Below, piece after piece: positions 1 through 7,830 of a stretch of 29,712 nucleotides of DNA; positions within the stretch are counted from its first letter, which is position 1; each line of letters opens with the position of its first letter. A program made the position numbers and the translations under genes. Source of the stretch: an uncultured bacterium (GTDB lineage: Bacteria; Pseudomonadota; Gammaproteobacteria; Burkholderiales; Burkholderiaceae_F); assembly GCA_905215795.1 (NCBI GenBank), contig CAJMRV010000005.1, positions 1 through 29,712 of the forward strand, in the 5' to 3' direction. The notes under the pieces were generated by a model, which was given only the letters and a program-made list of their open reading frames with translations, ran no database searches and had not been told where the DNA came from.

Positions 1-251
1 GCCGGCAGCTCCTCGCGATCCTCGCGAGCGGCGACCGCAGGCAGGCCCTGCGCCAGATCCGCGTCCCCACGCTGGTGATCCACGGTTCCGAGGACCCGCT
101 CCTACCGGTGCGGGCCGGGCGCGAGTGCGCCTCGCTCATCAAGGACGCGCGCTACGTAGAAATAAAGGGAATGGGCCATGTGATGACTCATTCCCTCATC
201 GAGCCGCTCAGCGCGTACGTCGCCGAGCACTGCCTGACGCATCCGGCCTGA
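1..251 (+). CDS. Alpha/beta hydrolase, C-terminal fragment (5' end outside window)
   Basis: The reading frame is open from the first complete codon at base 3 to a TGA at 249-251, giving about 82 residues. It shows the end of an alpha/beta-hydrolase fold: a strand ending VIHGSEDPLLPV, which carries the usual catalytic Asp, then about 35 residues later the GMGH motif with the catalytic His. The nucleophile and oxyanion region lie upstream of the window. This pattern is common to many small-molecule esterases and enol-lactonase relatives, so no substrate can be named. The gene converges on def with only 11 bases between the two stop codons. Confidence 0.75.
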   Translation, partial: RQLLAILASGDRRQALRQIRVPTLVIHGSEDPLLPVRAGRECASLIKDARYVEIKGMGHVMTHSLIEPLSAYVAEHCLTHPA

Positions 252-262
252 GGCCGGGACGA

Positions 263-775
263 TCAGGCCTGGCGGTCCTGACGGCGCAGCTTCTGGAGCT
301 TCGTCCTGGCACGCGTCTTCTTGAGCATGCTCAGGTGGTCGATGAAGACCTGGCCGTCGAGGTGGTCGATCTCATGCTGCAGGCACACGGCGAGCAGGCC
401 CGTCGCGGAGATCGTCTGTTCGTTGCCGTCGAGGTCGGTGTACTTGACCGTCACCTCGTCGGGGCGCTTCACCTTTTCATAGAGCCCCTTCAGGGAGAGG
501 CATCCCTCCTCGCACTCGACGAGCGTCTCGCTCGTCTCGACGATCTCGGGATTGACGAGCGTGAGCAGCGAATCGCGCTCCTCGGTGACGTCGATCACGA
601 CGATGCGCTTCAGAACGCCCACCTGGTTGGCGGCGAGGCCCACGCCGGGCGCCTCGTACATGGTCTCGGCCATGTCGGCGGCGAGGCAGCGGATGTCCTC
701 GGTGATTTCTTCGATGGGTTCGGCCTTGGCGGCCAGGACGGGATCGGGGTATTGGACGATGGGAAGTAAAGCCAC
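263..775 (-). CDS. def: Peptide deformylase
   Basis: This cytoplasmic metalloenzyme removes the formyl group from the N-terminal methionine of new proteins. All three family motifs are visible in the 170-aa product: GVGLAANQVG (residues 44-53), EGCLS (90-94, metal ligand Cys92) and HEIDH (134-138, ligands His134 and His138 with catalytic Glu135). I chose a GTG start at 775. It begins the typical LLPIVQYPDPVL N-terminus and has an AGGAG Shine-Dalgarno eight bases upstream. The same frame stays open to about 1120, but that extension is Arg/Pro-rich GC-biased sequence unlike any deformylase. The length is normal for the family. In many betaproteobacteria def lies near fmt, dprA and a topoisomerase gene. 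Here only the topoisomerase is adjacent, and it is divergent. Confidence 0.95.
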   Translation of the reverse strand: MALLPIVQYPDPVLAAKAEPIEEITEDIRCLAADMAETMYEAPGVGLAANQVGVLKRIVVIDVTEERDSLLTLVNPEIVETSETLVECEEGCLSLKGLYEKVKRPDEVTVKYTDLDGNEQTISATGLLAVCLQHEIDHLDGQVFIDHLSMLKKTRARTKLQKLRRQDRQA

Positions 776-1092
776 GGATAAGACTCCTGGACCGGGCGCC
801 GCCGTGCTTTCCGGGCGGGCGTCCGTTGTGTTTGATTGCTTTGCGGAGGGACGCCTTCCCGGCTCGGGAAAGGGGGCCTCCAATACATTTTCCTTACATT
901 TTAGCCGTTTCCTCGGGGAAGAATGGTCTCCGCTCGGATCTCTTCGGAGAACCCGCGGCCTCAACCCCCGGAGGGCTTCCGTCTCATCCTCTTTGGAGTC
1001 GCCCCTTCGGCCGGGGTGCTCCGGAGGCCTCTGCGGCAGAGGGGTTTCGAAGCGCCCCGAGGCGCCCTCCGATGCTGCGGGGGGCCGCGGGC

Positions 1093-1123
1093 TTGCAAAG
1101 ATCCCCCGGGACTGATGCATAAT
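1093..1123 (+). promoter_or_regulatory. Possible sigma-70 promoter for topB
   Basis: TTGCAA at 1093-1098 and CATAAT at 1118-1123 resemble -35 and -10 boxes, but the 19-base spacer is long. The -10 match (5 of 6) is the better half. Position, about 90 bases before the topB start, is reasonable. Confidence 0.3.
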
Positions 1124-1182
1124 GAAAGGACGTTTTTTACAGGAAGCGCCGCCTCCACGATCGACGGCGCCGTACAGTTTTC

Positions 1183-1196
1183 AAACCGATCGGTTT
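1183..1196. promoter_or_regulatory. 14-bp palindrome, possible operator of topB
   Basis: AAACCGATCGGTTT is a perfect palindrome ending 15 bases before the topB ATG. Palindromes with an ACCG-N2-CGGT core are often TetR-family operators, but no such regulator is encoded in the window. It could also form a short hairpin near the ribosome binding site in the mRNA. Confidence 0.4.
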
Positions 1197-1211
1197 AAAG
1201 AATCAGGTCTC

Positions 1212-3824
1212 ATGTCAGACGAAAAAATCTCATTGGTCATTGCTGAAAAACCCTCCGTCGCCGGCGACATCGCCCGCGCCCTCGGAGGCTTCAAGCAGGA
1301 CTCCGACGGCTTCTGGCGCCGCGACGACATGGTCATCGGCTCCGCCGTGGGCCATCTCCTCGAAATCGTTCCCCCCGAGGACCAGGACGTCAAGCGCGGA
1401 CGCTGGACGTTCAAGAACCTCCCGGTGCTCCCGACGCACTTCGAGCTCAAGCCGATCACGAGGACGGCCGCCAAGCTCAAGCTCCTGCTCAAGGAGATCC
1501 GCCGCCGCAACGTCGGCGAACTCATCAACGCATGCGACGCGGGACGCGAGGGCGAGCTCATCTTCCGACTGATCGTCCAGGAGGCCAAGAGCAAGAAGCC
1601 GATCCGCCGCCTGTGGCTCCAGTCGATGACGAAGAACTCCATCCAGGAGGGCTTCCGCAACCTGCGCAGCAACGAAGAGATGCTCCCGCTCGAGGCCGCG
1701 GCCCGCTGCCGCTCCGAAGCGGACTGGATCGTCGGCATCAACGGCACGCGCGCCATGACCGCCTTCAACTCCAAGGGCGGCGGCTTCTTCCTCACCACCG
1801 TGGGCCGCGTCCAGACCCCGACGCTCGCGATCGTCGTCGACCGCGAGCTCGAGATCCGCGCCTTCGTCCCCGAGGACTACTGGCAGGTCCAGGGCACCTT
1901 CGCCATCGAGGGCGGTGAGTACCAGGGCATGTGGTTCGACCCCGACTTCAAGAAGTCGGGCGAGCACACCCGCGCCGACCGCCTGTTCGACCATGAACGC
2001 GCCCTCAGGATCCAGAAGGCCTGCGCCGGCAAGCCCGGCCGCATCGAGGAGACCAAGAAGCGCACCCGCCAGTCCGCGCCGGCGCTCTTCGACCTGACGA
2101 GCCTGCAGCGCGAGGCGAACCAGCGCTTCGGCTTCTCCGCCAAGACGACGCTCTCGATCGCCCAGGCGCTCTACGAAAAGCACAAGGTGCTCACCTATCC
2201 GCGTACCGACTCCCGCGCGCTCCCCGAGGACTACGTCCAGCAGGTCCGCCAGACCTTCTCGGACCTCTCCGGGCTGCCCGCCTACGCCAAGTACACCCGC
2301 GAGGCGCTCGACAAGGGCTGGATCGTCCATGACAAGCGCATCTTCGACAACTCCAAGATCAGCGACCACTTCGCCATCATCCCGACCGGCGTGCTGCCCA
2401 AGTCGCTCTCCGAAGTCGAGCAGAAGGTCTACGACCTCGTCGTGCGCCGCTTGATCTCGATCTTCTACCCGGCCGCCGAATTCGACGTCACGACGCGCAT
2501 CACGCACGTCGAGGGCGAACAGTTCAAGAGCGAGGGCAAGGTCCTCGTCAAGGCCGGCTGGCTCGAACCCGCCGGACGCCAGCTCAACCCGGCCAAGGAC
2601 CTCCTCGTTCCGTCGCGCGAGGGCGAAACCGCCCGCACCGAGGACATCGAGGTCCTCGCCCTGCAGACCCGTCCGCCCGCCCGCTACACGGAAGCCACGC
2701 TCCTCGGTGCGATGGAGAAGGCCGGCAAGCGCATCGACGACGACGAACTGCGCGACGCAATCGCCGAGAAGGGCCTGGGCACCCCGGCCACCCGCGCCTC
2801 GATCATCGAGGGCCTGATCGACCAGAAGTACATGCGCCGCGAGGAACGTGAACTCGTTCCGATGCCCAAGGCCTTCCAGCTGATCATGCTCCTCAAGGGC
2901 CTGCAGGTCACCGAACTGTGCGACCCGAGGCTCACCGCCGAATGGGAGAGGAAGCTCGGCCTCATTGAAAAGGGCGAGTTCTCCCAGACCGAGTTCATGA
3001 AGGAGATCCGCGACCTCACCAAGGACATCGTCGCCGCGGCGAGCCGCTACGAAGGCGACTCCGTGCCGGTCTCCCAGCCCGTGCACATCAAGGCCCCGTG
3101 CCCGGTGTGCGGCGGCGAGCTCGTCGAGAACTACAACGCCTTCGCCTGCACCCACGAGGGCTGCGAGTTCCGCGTTCCCAAGCACCTTTCGGGCCGCATG
3201 TTCGACCCCGAGGAGGTGGAGACGCTCCTGTCGACCGGCCGCATCGGCCCCCTGAAGGGCTTCGTGAGCCGCCGCGGCTTCCCGTTCGAGGCCGAGCTCA
3301 AGATCGGTCCCGATGAAGAAGGCCGCCTCGGCGTGCGCTTCGACTTCCCCGATGATCCGGCCCGCGCCGAGATCACCCGCGAGGAGATCGACGCCGCCAG
3401 GGAACTCGGCCGCTGCCCGCAGTGCGGCGGACGCGTCCTCGACCTCGACCGCGCCTACATGTGCGAGAACGTCGCCGACCCGAAGAAGGGCGTCAAGTGC
3501 GACTTCCGCATGGGCAAGACGATCCTCTCGCGCGACATCGCCCCCGAGGAGGTCACCGAACTGCTCGAGAACAAGCGCACGCAGCTCCTGAAGGGCTTCG
3601 TCTCCAAGCGCAACCAGCGTGCCTTCTCGGCTTTCCTCGTCGTGACGAAGAAGGGCGTGGGCTTCGAGTTCGAGGAACGCAAGCCCCGTGCGAAGAAGGC
3701 GGCCGCGGACGGTGAGGAGGCCGCTCCGAAGAAGACGGCCGCCAAGAAGACGACGGCCGCCAAGAAGACGACCGCGAAGAAGACCACCACTCGGAAGAGC
3801 ACCGCCAAGAAGACGGCGGAGTGA
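1212..3824 (+). CDS. topB: DNA topoisomerase III (type IA)
   Basis: This type IA topoisomerase relaxes and decatenates DNA through a 5'-phosphotyrosine intermediate. The 870-aa product begins MSDEKISLVIAEKPSVA, which holds the Toprim acidic residue Glu12. The Toprim Asp motif follows as CDAGREGE (Asp109 to Glu115). The catalytic tyrosine is Tyr329 in LTYPRTDS. Two C-terminal four-cysteine zinc modules follow (Cys630/633/646/651 and Cys735/738/751/763). Residues 823-870 form a Lys/Ala/Thr-rich tail of repeated AKKTT units, resembling bacterial histone H1-like tails. The ATG at 1212 is preferred over an in-frame ATG at 1122 because the family N-terminus starts here and the palindrome at 1183 would otherwise be coding. 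A strong terminator follows at 3847. Confidence 0.95.
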   Translation: MSDEKISLVIAEKPSVAGDIARALGGFKQDSDGFWRRDDMVIGSAVGHLLEIVPPEDQDVKRGRWTFKNLPVLPTHFELKPITRTAAKLKLLLKEIRRRNVGELINACDAGREGELIFRLIVQEAKSKKPIRRLWLQSMTKNSIQEGFRNLRSNEEMLPLEAAARCRSEADWIVGINGTRAMTAFNSKGGGFFLTTVGRVQTPTLAIVVDRELEIRAFVPEDYWQVQGTFAIEGGEYQGMWFDPDFKKSGEHTRADRLFDHERALRIQKACAGKPGRIEETKKRTRQSAPALFDLTSLQREANQRFGFSAKTTLSIAQALYEKHKVLTYPRTDSRALPEDYVQQVRQTFSDLSGLPAYAKYTREALDKGWIVHDKRIFDNSKISDHFAIIPTGVLPKSLSEVEQKVYDLVVRRLISIFYPAAEFDVTTRITHVEGEQFKSEGKVLVKAGWLEPAGRQLNPAKDLLVPSREGETARTEDIEVLALQTRPPARYTEATLLGAMEKAGKRIDDDELRDAIAEKGLGTPATRASIIEGLIDQKYMRREERELVPMPKAFQLIMLLKGLQVTELCDPRLTAEWERKLGLIEKGEFSQTEFMKEIRDLTKDIVAAASRYEGDSVPVSQPVHIKAPCPVCGGELVENYNAFACTHEGCEFRVPKHLSGRMFDPEEVETLLSTGRIGPLKGFVSRRGFPFEAELKIGPDEEGRLGVRFDFPDDPARAEITREEIDAARELGRCPQCGGRVLDLDRAYMCENVADPKKGVKCDFRMGKTILSRDIAPEEVTELLENKRTQLLKGFVSKRNQRAFSAFLVVTKKGVGFEFEERKPRAKKAAADGEEAAPKKTAAKKTTAAKKTTAKKTTTRKSTAKKTAE

Positions 3825-3846
3825 TCCCGGGGAATCTGAAATGAGA

Positions 3847-3883
3847 AGAGCCCGTGGCCGGTGAATGGCCGCGGGCTCTTTTT
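3847..3883 (+). terminator. Intrinsic terminator after topB
   Basis: A 13-bp stem, AGAGCCCGTGGCC pairing with GGCCGCGGGCTCT through one T-G wobble, is followed by five T residues. It lies between the convergent genes topB and the CNNM gene and may act in both directions, although the T-run favours the plus strand. Confidence 0.9.
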
Positions 3884-3906
3884 GAATCCTTGTTTCCTGT
3901 CCTGCC

Positions 3907-5247
3907 TCACTGCTCGGCGGGGGCTTCCCCGGCGGGCTTGGGAGGAGGCTCGGTGCTCTGGGGCACCTCCTTCGTGACGAGGATCTGGTCGATCTTGTAG
4001 TTGTCGACGTCGAGGACCTCGAAGGAGTAGCCGGCCCAGGACACCTTGTCGGTGCGCTTGGGGATCTTGCGGAGCATGTACATCATGAAGCCGGCGACGG
4101 TCTCGTAGGTCGAGTCCTCGGGGAACCCGTCGATGTCGAGGGCGTACTCGAGGTCGTCGATCGGCGTGGAGCCGTCCACGAGCCAGGTGCCGTCGCCGCG
4201 CTCGACGATCTGCAGCTCGTCGTTGTTCGTGACGAGCTCGCCCATGACGGTGCTCATGACGTCGTTGATCGTGATCACGCCCACGACGAGCGCGTATTCG
4301 TTGACGATGACGGCGAAGTCCGAGCCTGAGCGCTGGAACACCTCGAGGACCTCCGAGAGCGTGAGGCTGTCGGGGATGAACGGGCAGGTCTGCACGACGC
4401 CCGGTTCGGTGAAGGTGATCGGCTTCTCGTTGAGGACCTGGCGCAGGATGTACATCGAGTCGACGTAGCCGATGATGTGGTCGAGGTCCTTGTCGCAGAT
4501 GAGGAAGCGGTTGTAGGGCATCTCGGAGATCTTCTTCCGGATGCTCTCCTCGGGCTCGTCGATCATGAAGTAGACGATGTTCTCGCGCGGCGTCATCGCC
4601 GAGGGGACGAGACGGCTCTCCAGGTCGAAGACGTTCTGGATGACGGCCTCCTCCTGCGGGGCGATCACGCCCGCGGCGGTGCCGGCGCACACGCTCGCGA
4701 GGATGTCCTCGCTGGTGATCGTGTCCTGACGCTTGGTGGGCAGGCCCATCGAGCGGATCATCGCGTCCGAGAGGTGCTCGAGGATGTAGACGAGCGGACG
4801 GAGCGCCCTGATGATCCAGATCATCGGACGCACGACGGCCATCGCGGCCGTTTCGGGACGGCTCACGGCGATGCGCTTCGGGAGCAGGTCCGCGAAGAGC
4901 ACGAACAGTGCGGTCGACACCGTGAAGGAGAGGATGAACCCGAACTGCGCGAGCATGTCCGGCGGGAGCACCATCTCGAGGAGCGACTTGAAGACCGGGG
5001 TGAACGCTTCGTTGCCGACGATGCCGCCCAGCAGGGCGACGGCGTTCGTGCCGATCTGGATCGCCGAGAAGAACTGCCCCGGGTGCTCCTGGAGCTCGAG
5101 AACGAGCTTGGCGCGCTTGTCGCCTTCCTCCGAGAGGGTCTCCAGACGGGTGCGGCGGGCCGCAGCCAGTGAGATCTCCGCACAACTCAGATATGCACTG
5201 ATGAAGATCAGCAGGAACAGCGTGAGGTATTGTAAGGACGGGGACAT
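3907..5247 (-). CDS. CNNM/CBS-domain membrane protein, PaeA (YtfL)-like
   Basis: The product has 446 aa in the order expected for the HlyC/CorC (CNNM) family. A DUF21 membrane domain spans about residues 1-190, with hydrophobic segments near 3-25, 60-80, 95-125 and 135-155. A CBS pair spans about 215-335, and a CorC_HlyC domain about 350-430. From memory the sequence closely parallels E. coli YtfL/PaeA over its whole length, for example NEYALVVG, TPIDD and GGFMM-like blocks near the C-terminus; that protein is linked to cadaverine and putrescine export. Other members move or sense Mg2+ or Co2+, so the substrate is inferred. No strong Shine-Dalgarno precedes the ATG at 5247. The gene appears monocistronic. 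The C-terminal 20 residues are a Pro/Glu-rich tail. Confidence 0.85.
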   Translation of the reverse strand: MSPSLQYLTLFLLIFISAYLSCAEISLAAARRTRLETLSEEGDKRAKLVLELQEHPGQFFSAIQIGTNAVALLGGIVGNEAFTPVFKSLLEMVLPPDMLAQFGFILSFTVSTALFVLFADLLPKRIAVSRPETAAMAVVRPMIWIIRALRPLVYILEHLSDAMIRSMGLPTKRQDTITSEDILASVCAGTAAGVIAPQEEAVIQNVFDLESRLVPSAMTPRENIVYFMIDEPEESIRKKISEMPYNRFLICDKDLDHIIGYVDSMYILRQVLNEKPITFTEPGVVQTCPFIPDSLTLSEVLEVFQRSGSDFAVIVNEYALVVGVITINDVMSTVMGELVTNNDELQIVERGDGTWLVDGSTPIDDLEYALDIDGFPEDSTYETVAGFMMYMLRKIPKRTDKVSWAGYSFEVLDVDNYKIDQILVTKEVPQSTEPPPKPAGEAPAEQ

Positions 5248-5412
5248 GAAAAACTTTATAAATTATGGGTTTCGGTATTTTACCACGCGGTTTGAGGCGT
5301 CGTTTCCGGCACCGCCGCGCAATCGAAACATCTTGTTTCCGAATCCGGCGGGTCGACAAAGGGACCTGTGATATATTTTTTTTGTCTGAACAAATGACCG
5401 GCCCCGAAACCG

Positions 5413-5441
5413 TTGTCCGGCCGTGTGCTTCACGATAAAAT
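5413..5441 (+). promoter_or_regulatory. Sigma-70 promoter of aapJ
   Basis: TTGTCC (5413-5418) and TAAAAT (5436-5441) are separated by exactly 17 bases. They lie about 60 bases before the aapJ start, which has the ribosome site AGGGGAA. Confidence 0.6.
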
Positions 5442-5501
5442 TCAATAGCTTCCGGCGCGTCCAACCAGCGCTCCCGGACAAGAAACACAAAAGGGGAATA
5501 C

Positions 5502-6515
5502 ATGAAGAAAATCGCTCTCGCCATGCTCATCAGCAGTCTCGCCGTGCCCGCCATGGCCGGCCAGACGCTCGACGCCGTCAAGAAGCGCGGCCATCTCATC
5601 TGCGGTGTGAACACCTCCGCTCCGGGCTTCTCGAGCGCCGACAGCCAGGGCAATTGGCAGGGCCTCGACGTGGACATCTGCCGTGCCGTGGCCGCCGCCA
5701 CCCTCGGCGACGCCTCCAAGGTCAAGTTCGTCCCGCTCACCTCGCCCCAGCGCTTCACCGCGCTCCAGTCCGGCGAGATCGACATCCTCGCGCGCAACAC
5801 CACCTGGACGATGACGCGCGACGCGAGCCAGGGCGCCCTCTTCGTGGACGTCTCCTACTACGACGGCCAGGGCTTCATGGTTCCCAAGGAGTTCGGCATC
5901 AAGAAGATCGAGGAGCTCGACGGGGCCACGGTGTGCGTGCAGACCGGCACCTCCACCGAGAAGACGCTCGCCGACTACTTCAAGTCCCACAAGATCAACT
6001 ACAAGACGGTCGTCTTCGACACGACCGAGGCCACCCAGAGCGCGTTCCTCTCCGGGCGCTGCCAGGCCTACACGACCGACATGTCCGACCTGGCCGGGGC
6101 CCGCCTGCGCGCCGGCGACGCCTCCAAGTACGAGATCCTCCCCGAGGTGATCTCCAAGGAACCCCTCGGGCCGGCCGTCCGCCGTGGCGACGACGAGTGG
6201 TTCGACCTGGTGCGCTGGGTCATGAACGCCTTCATCGAGGCCGAGGAGCTCGGCATCACCAAGACCAACGCCGACGAACTGCGCCGCACGAGCAAGAACC
6301 CGAATATCCAACGACTTTTGGGTAACAGCAGTGAAGATATGGGTAAAATGATTGGATTGGACAAGCAATGGTCTTATCGAATCATCAAGCAGGTCGGCAA
6401 CTACGGTGAATCCTGGACCAAGTACTTCGGTCCCGAGTCGCCCCTCAACCTGCCCCGGGGTCTCAACAACCTCTGGAGCAACGGCGGCCTGATGTACGCC
6501 AAGCCCATCCGCTGA
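5502..6515 (+). CDS. aapJ: General L-amino acid ABC transporter, periplasmic binding protein
   Basis: The 337-aa protein has a Sec signal peptide (MKKIALAMLISS..., probable cleavage after AMA at residue 19). It is a family 3 solute-binding protein closest to AapJ/BztA, which bind a broad range of L-amino acids for import. Family features include the start VKKRGHLICGVN, the segment LDVDICRAVAAATLGD and the block LARNTTWTMTRD. The start has a good ribosome site and a promoter at 5413. Codons 268-293 (6303-6380) are unusual: 16 of 26 end in A or T, while nearly all others in the gene end in G or C. The protein sequence there still fits the family. Three stem-loops lie between this gene and aapQ. 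Confidence 0.92.
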   Translation: MKKIALAMLISSLAVPAMAGQTLDAVKKRGHLICGVNTSAPGFSSADSQGNWQGLDVDICRAVAAATLGDASKVKFVPLTSPQRFTALQSGEIDILARNTTWTMTRDASQGALFVDVSYYDGQGFMVPKEFGIKKIEELDGATVCVQTGTSTEKTLADYFKSHKINYKTVVFDTTEATQSAFLSGRCQAYTTDMSDLAGARLRAGDASKYEILPEVISKEPLGPAVRRGDDEWFDLVRWVMNAFIEAEELGITKTNADELRRTSKNPNIQRLLGNSSEDMGKMIGLDKQWSYRIIKQVGNYGESWTKYFGPESPLNLPRGLNNLWSNGGLMYAKPIR

Positions 6516-6517
6516 CC

Positions 6518-6531
6518 TTCCCGTACGGGAA
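6518..6531. repeat. Perfect 14-bp palindrome after aapJ
   Basis: TTCCCGTACGGGAA begins three bases after the aapJ stop. In RNA it would be a short hairpin next to the downstream terminator. Confidence 0.5.
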
Positions 6532-6544
6532 CAGCAATCCGACG

Positions 6545-6583
6545 AACCGGCAAGACCGATCCCATCCGACTTGCCGGTTTTTT
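6545..6583 (+). terminator. Intrinsic terminator between aapJ and aapQ
   Basis: AACCGGCAAG pairs with CTTGCCGGTT over 10 bp, followed by a T-run to 6583. It sits inside the importer locus, so partial readthrough would yield more binding protein than permease, as is usual for such transporters. Confidence 0.85.
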
Positions 6584-6587
6584 GATT

Positions 6588-6612
6588 CCTCCGCCCCGCA
6601 CGGGAACGGAGG
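6588..6612 (+). promoter_or_regulatory. Stem-loop in the aapQ leader
   Basis: CCTCCG and CGGAGG enclose an inner CCCG/CGGG stem. It is a compact GC-rich hairpin just after the terminator and 40 bases before the aapQ start. It may protect the 3' part of the transcript. Confidence 0.4.
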
Positions 6613-6651
6613 TCCTTCCTTTCACGCCCGACCTTCTGGATATCCGACACG

Positions 6652-7821
6652 ATGGAACTCAAAAACGAAAAAATGGGTGACGAGGCCTTCCGCCGGCGCG
6701 AGAAGGCCCGGCGTTCGCGCGAACTCGTCGTCCAGACCGTGGTCGTCGCGGCCGTGGTCGCGTTCCTCGTCGTGCTCGGCGTGAACGTCGCGGACAACCT
6801 CGCCGCGATCAAGGTCAACACCGGCTTCTCGTTCCTGCTCAACGAGGCGGGCTTCGACATCGGCGAGAGGAGCCTGCCGTTCGGCTCCGGGGACTCCTTC
6901 CTCTGGGCCCTCGTCGTCGGGCTCGGAAACACCATCCGCGTGGCCGCCATCGGCATCGTCACCGCCACCGTGCTCGGCATCGTCGTGGGCATGATGCGCC
7001 TCTCGCGCCATCCGCTCATCCGCTTCCTCGGAACCGCCCACGTCGAGTTCTACCGCAACATCCCGATCCTCGTGCTGCTCCTGGCGCTCTATCTCGCCAT
7101 CACGGAGCTCCTGCCGCGCGGCCTGATGGCCCTGCACGTGGGCGACTGGGTCTTCCTCTCGAAGGCGGGCCTGCAGTACGCGTGCCCGGTCTGGGGCTGG
7201 GGCGCCACGCTCGCCTCGCTCGCCGCCGGCGCGGCCGCCGCGGTCTTCGCCGGGTGGCGCCTGAGGAAGGTGCTCATCGCCCAGATGGCCGACTTCGCGG
7301 CCGTGGGCGTCGCGCTCCTCGTCTTCGTCGCCTGCTGGGTCCTCTGCGGCGTGGCGGGCGGCTGGGACCATCCCGCCGCGACGCGTTTCTCGCTCCAGGG
7401 CGGGAACCAATTGACACCCGAATTCCTGACGCTCCTCCTGGGGCTCACGCTCTACACCTCCGCCTCGATCGCCGAGATCGTCCGCGCGGGCGTCACCTCC
7501 GTGCCGTCCGGACAGTGGGAGGCCGGGCTCGCCCTCGGACTCACGCGCTGGGAGACGGTGAGCTACGTCATCTTCCCGCAGTCCATGCGCCTGGTGATCC
7601 CGCCCCTGGCGAGCCAGTACATGAACCTCACGAAGAACTCCTCGCTCGCGGTGCTCGTGGGCTACCCGGACCTCGTGAGCGTGGCCAACACCACGATCAA
7701 CGTGAGCTCCCAGGCCATCGAGGTGATCCTCGTGATCATGATCGTGTACCTGGCGCTCAACCTGCTCATTTCCTTCGTGATGAACGCACTGAACGCGCGG
7801 GTCGTCCGATCTCCGCTTTAA
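6652..7821 (+). CDS. aapQ: Amino acid ABC transporter permease AapQ
   Basis: This 389-aa inner-membrane subunit belongs to the HisM/AapQ permease group. The segment at about residues 24-46 is the first membrane helix. A long periplasmic stretch then leads to a core that includes GNTIRVAAIGIVTATVLGIVVG and FYRNIPILVLLL. The cytoplasmic EAA loop, which contacts the ATPase, is at about residues 290-310 (EAGLALGLTRWETVSYVIFPQ, with the conserved Gly). The enlarged middle region with extra hydrophobic segments is typical of AapQ rather than shorter relatives. The ATG at 6652 has only a weak ribosome site. An in-frame ATG at 6673 is possible but no better. aapM starts nine bases after the stop, so the two permeases are cotranslated. 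Confidence 0.9.
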   Translation: MELKNEKMGDEAFRRREKARRSRELVVQTVVVAAVVAFLVVLGVNVADNLAAIKVNTGFSFLLNEAGFDIGERSLPFGSGDSFLWALVVGLGNTIRVAAIGIVTATVLGIVVGMMRLSRHPLIRFLGTAHVEFYRNIPILVLLLALYLAITELLPRGLMALHVGDWVFLSKAGLQYACPVWGWGATLASLAAGAAAAVFAGWRLRKVLIAQMADFAAVGVALLVFVACWVLCGVAGGWDHPAATRFSLQGGNQLTPEFLTLLLGLTLYTSASIAEIVRAGVTSVPSGQWEAGLALGLTRWETVSYVIFPQSMRLVIPPLASQYMNLTKNSSLAVLVGYPDLVSVANTTINVSSQAIEVILVIMIVYLALNLLISFVMNALNARVVRSPL

Positions 7822-7830
7822 AGGACCGAC

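Larger units (their letters stand above)
776..1211. other. Intergenic region between divergent def and topB
   Basis: This 436-bp divergent promoter region has no convincing gene; the open frames crossing it are GC-driven. On the def side there are two copies of TACATTTT (884-891 and 895-902) with an 11-bp period. The middle is GC-rich with small dyads, the best being CCTCTGCGGCAGAGG at 1028-1042. On the topB side there is a possible promoter near 1093-1123 and a perfect 14-bp palindrome at 1183-1196. Confidence 0.7.

Noticed and set aside
776..1120. N-terminal extension of peptide deformylase
   Set aside because: The extension is Arg/Pro-rich and outside the family. A GTG with a good ribosome site gives the standard length.
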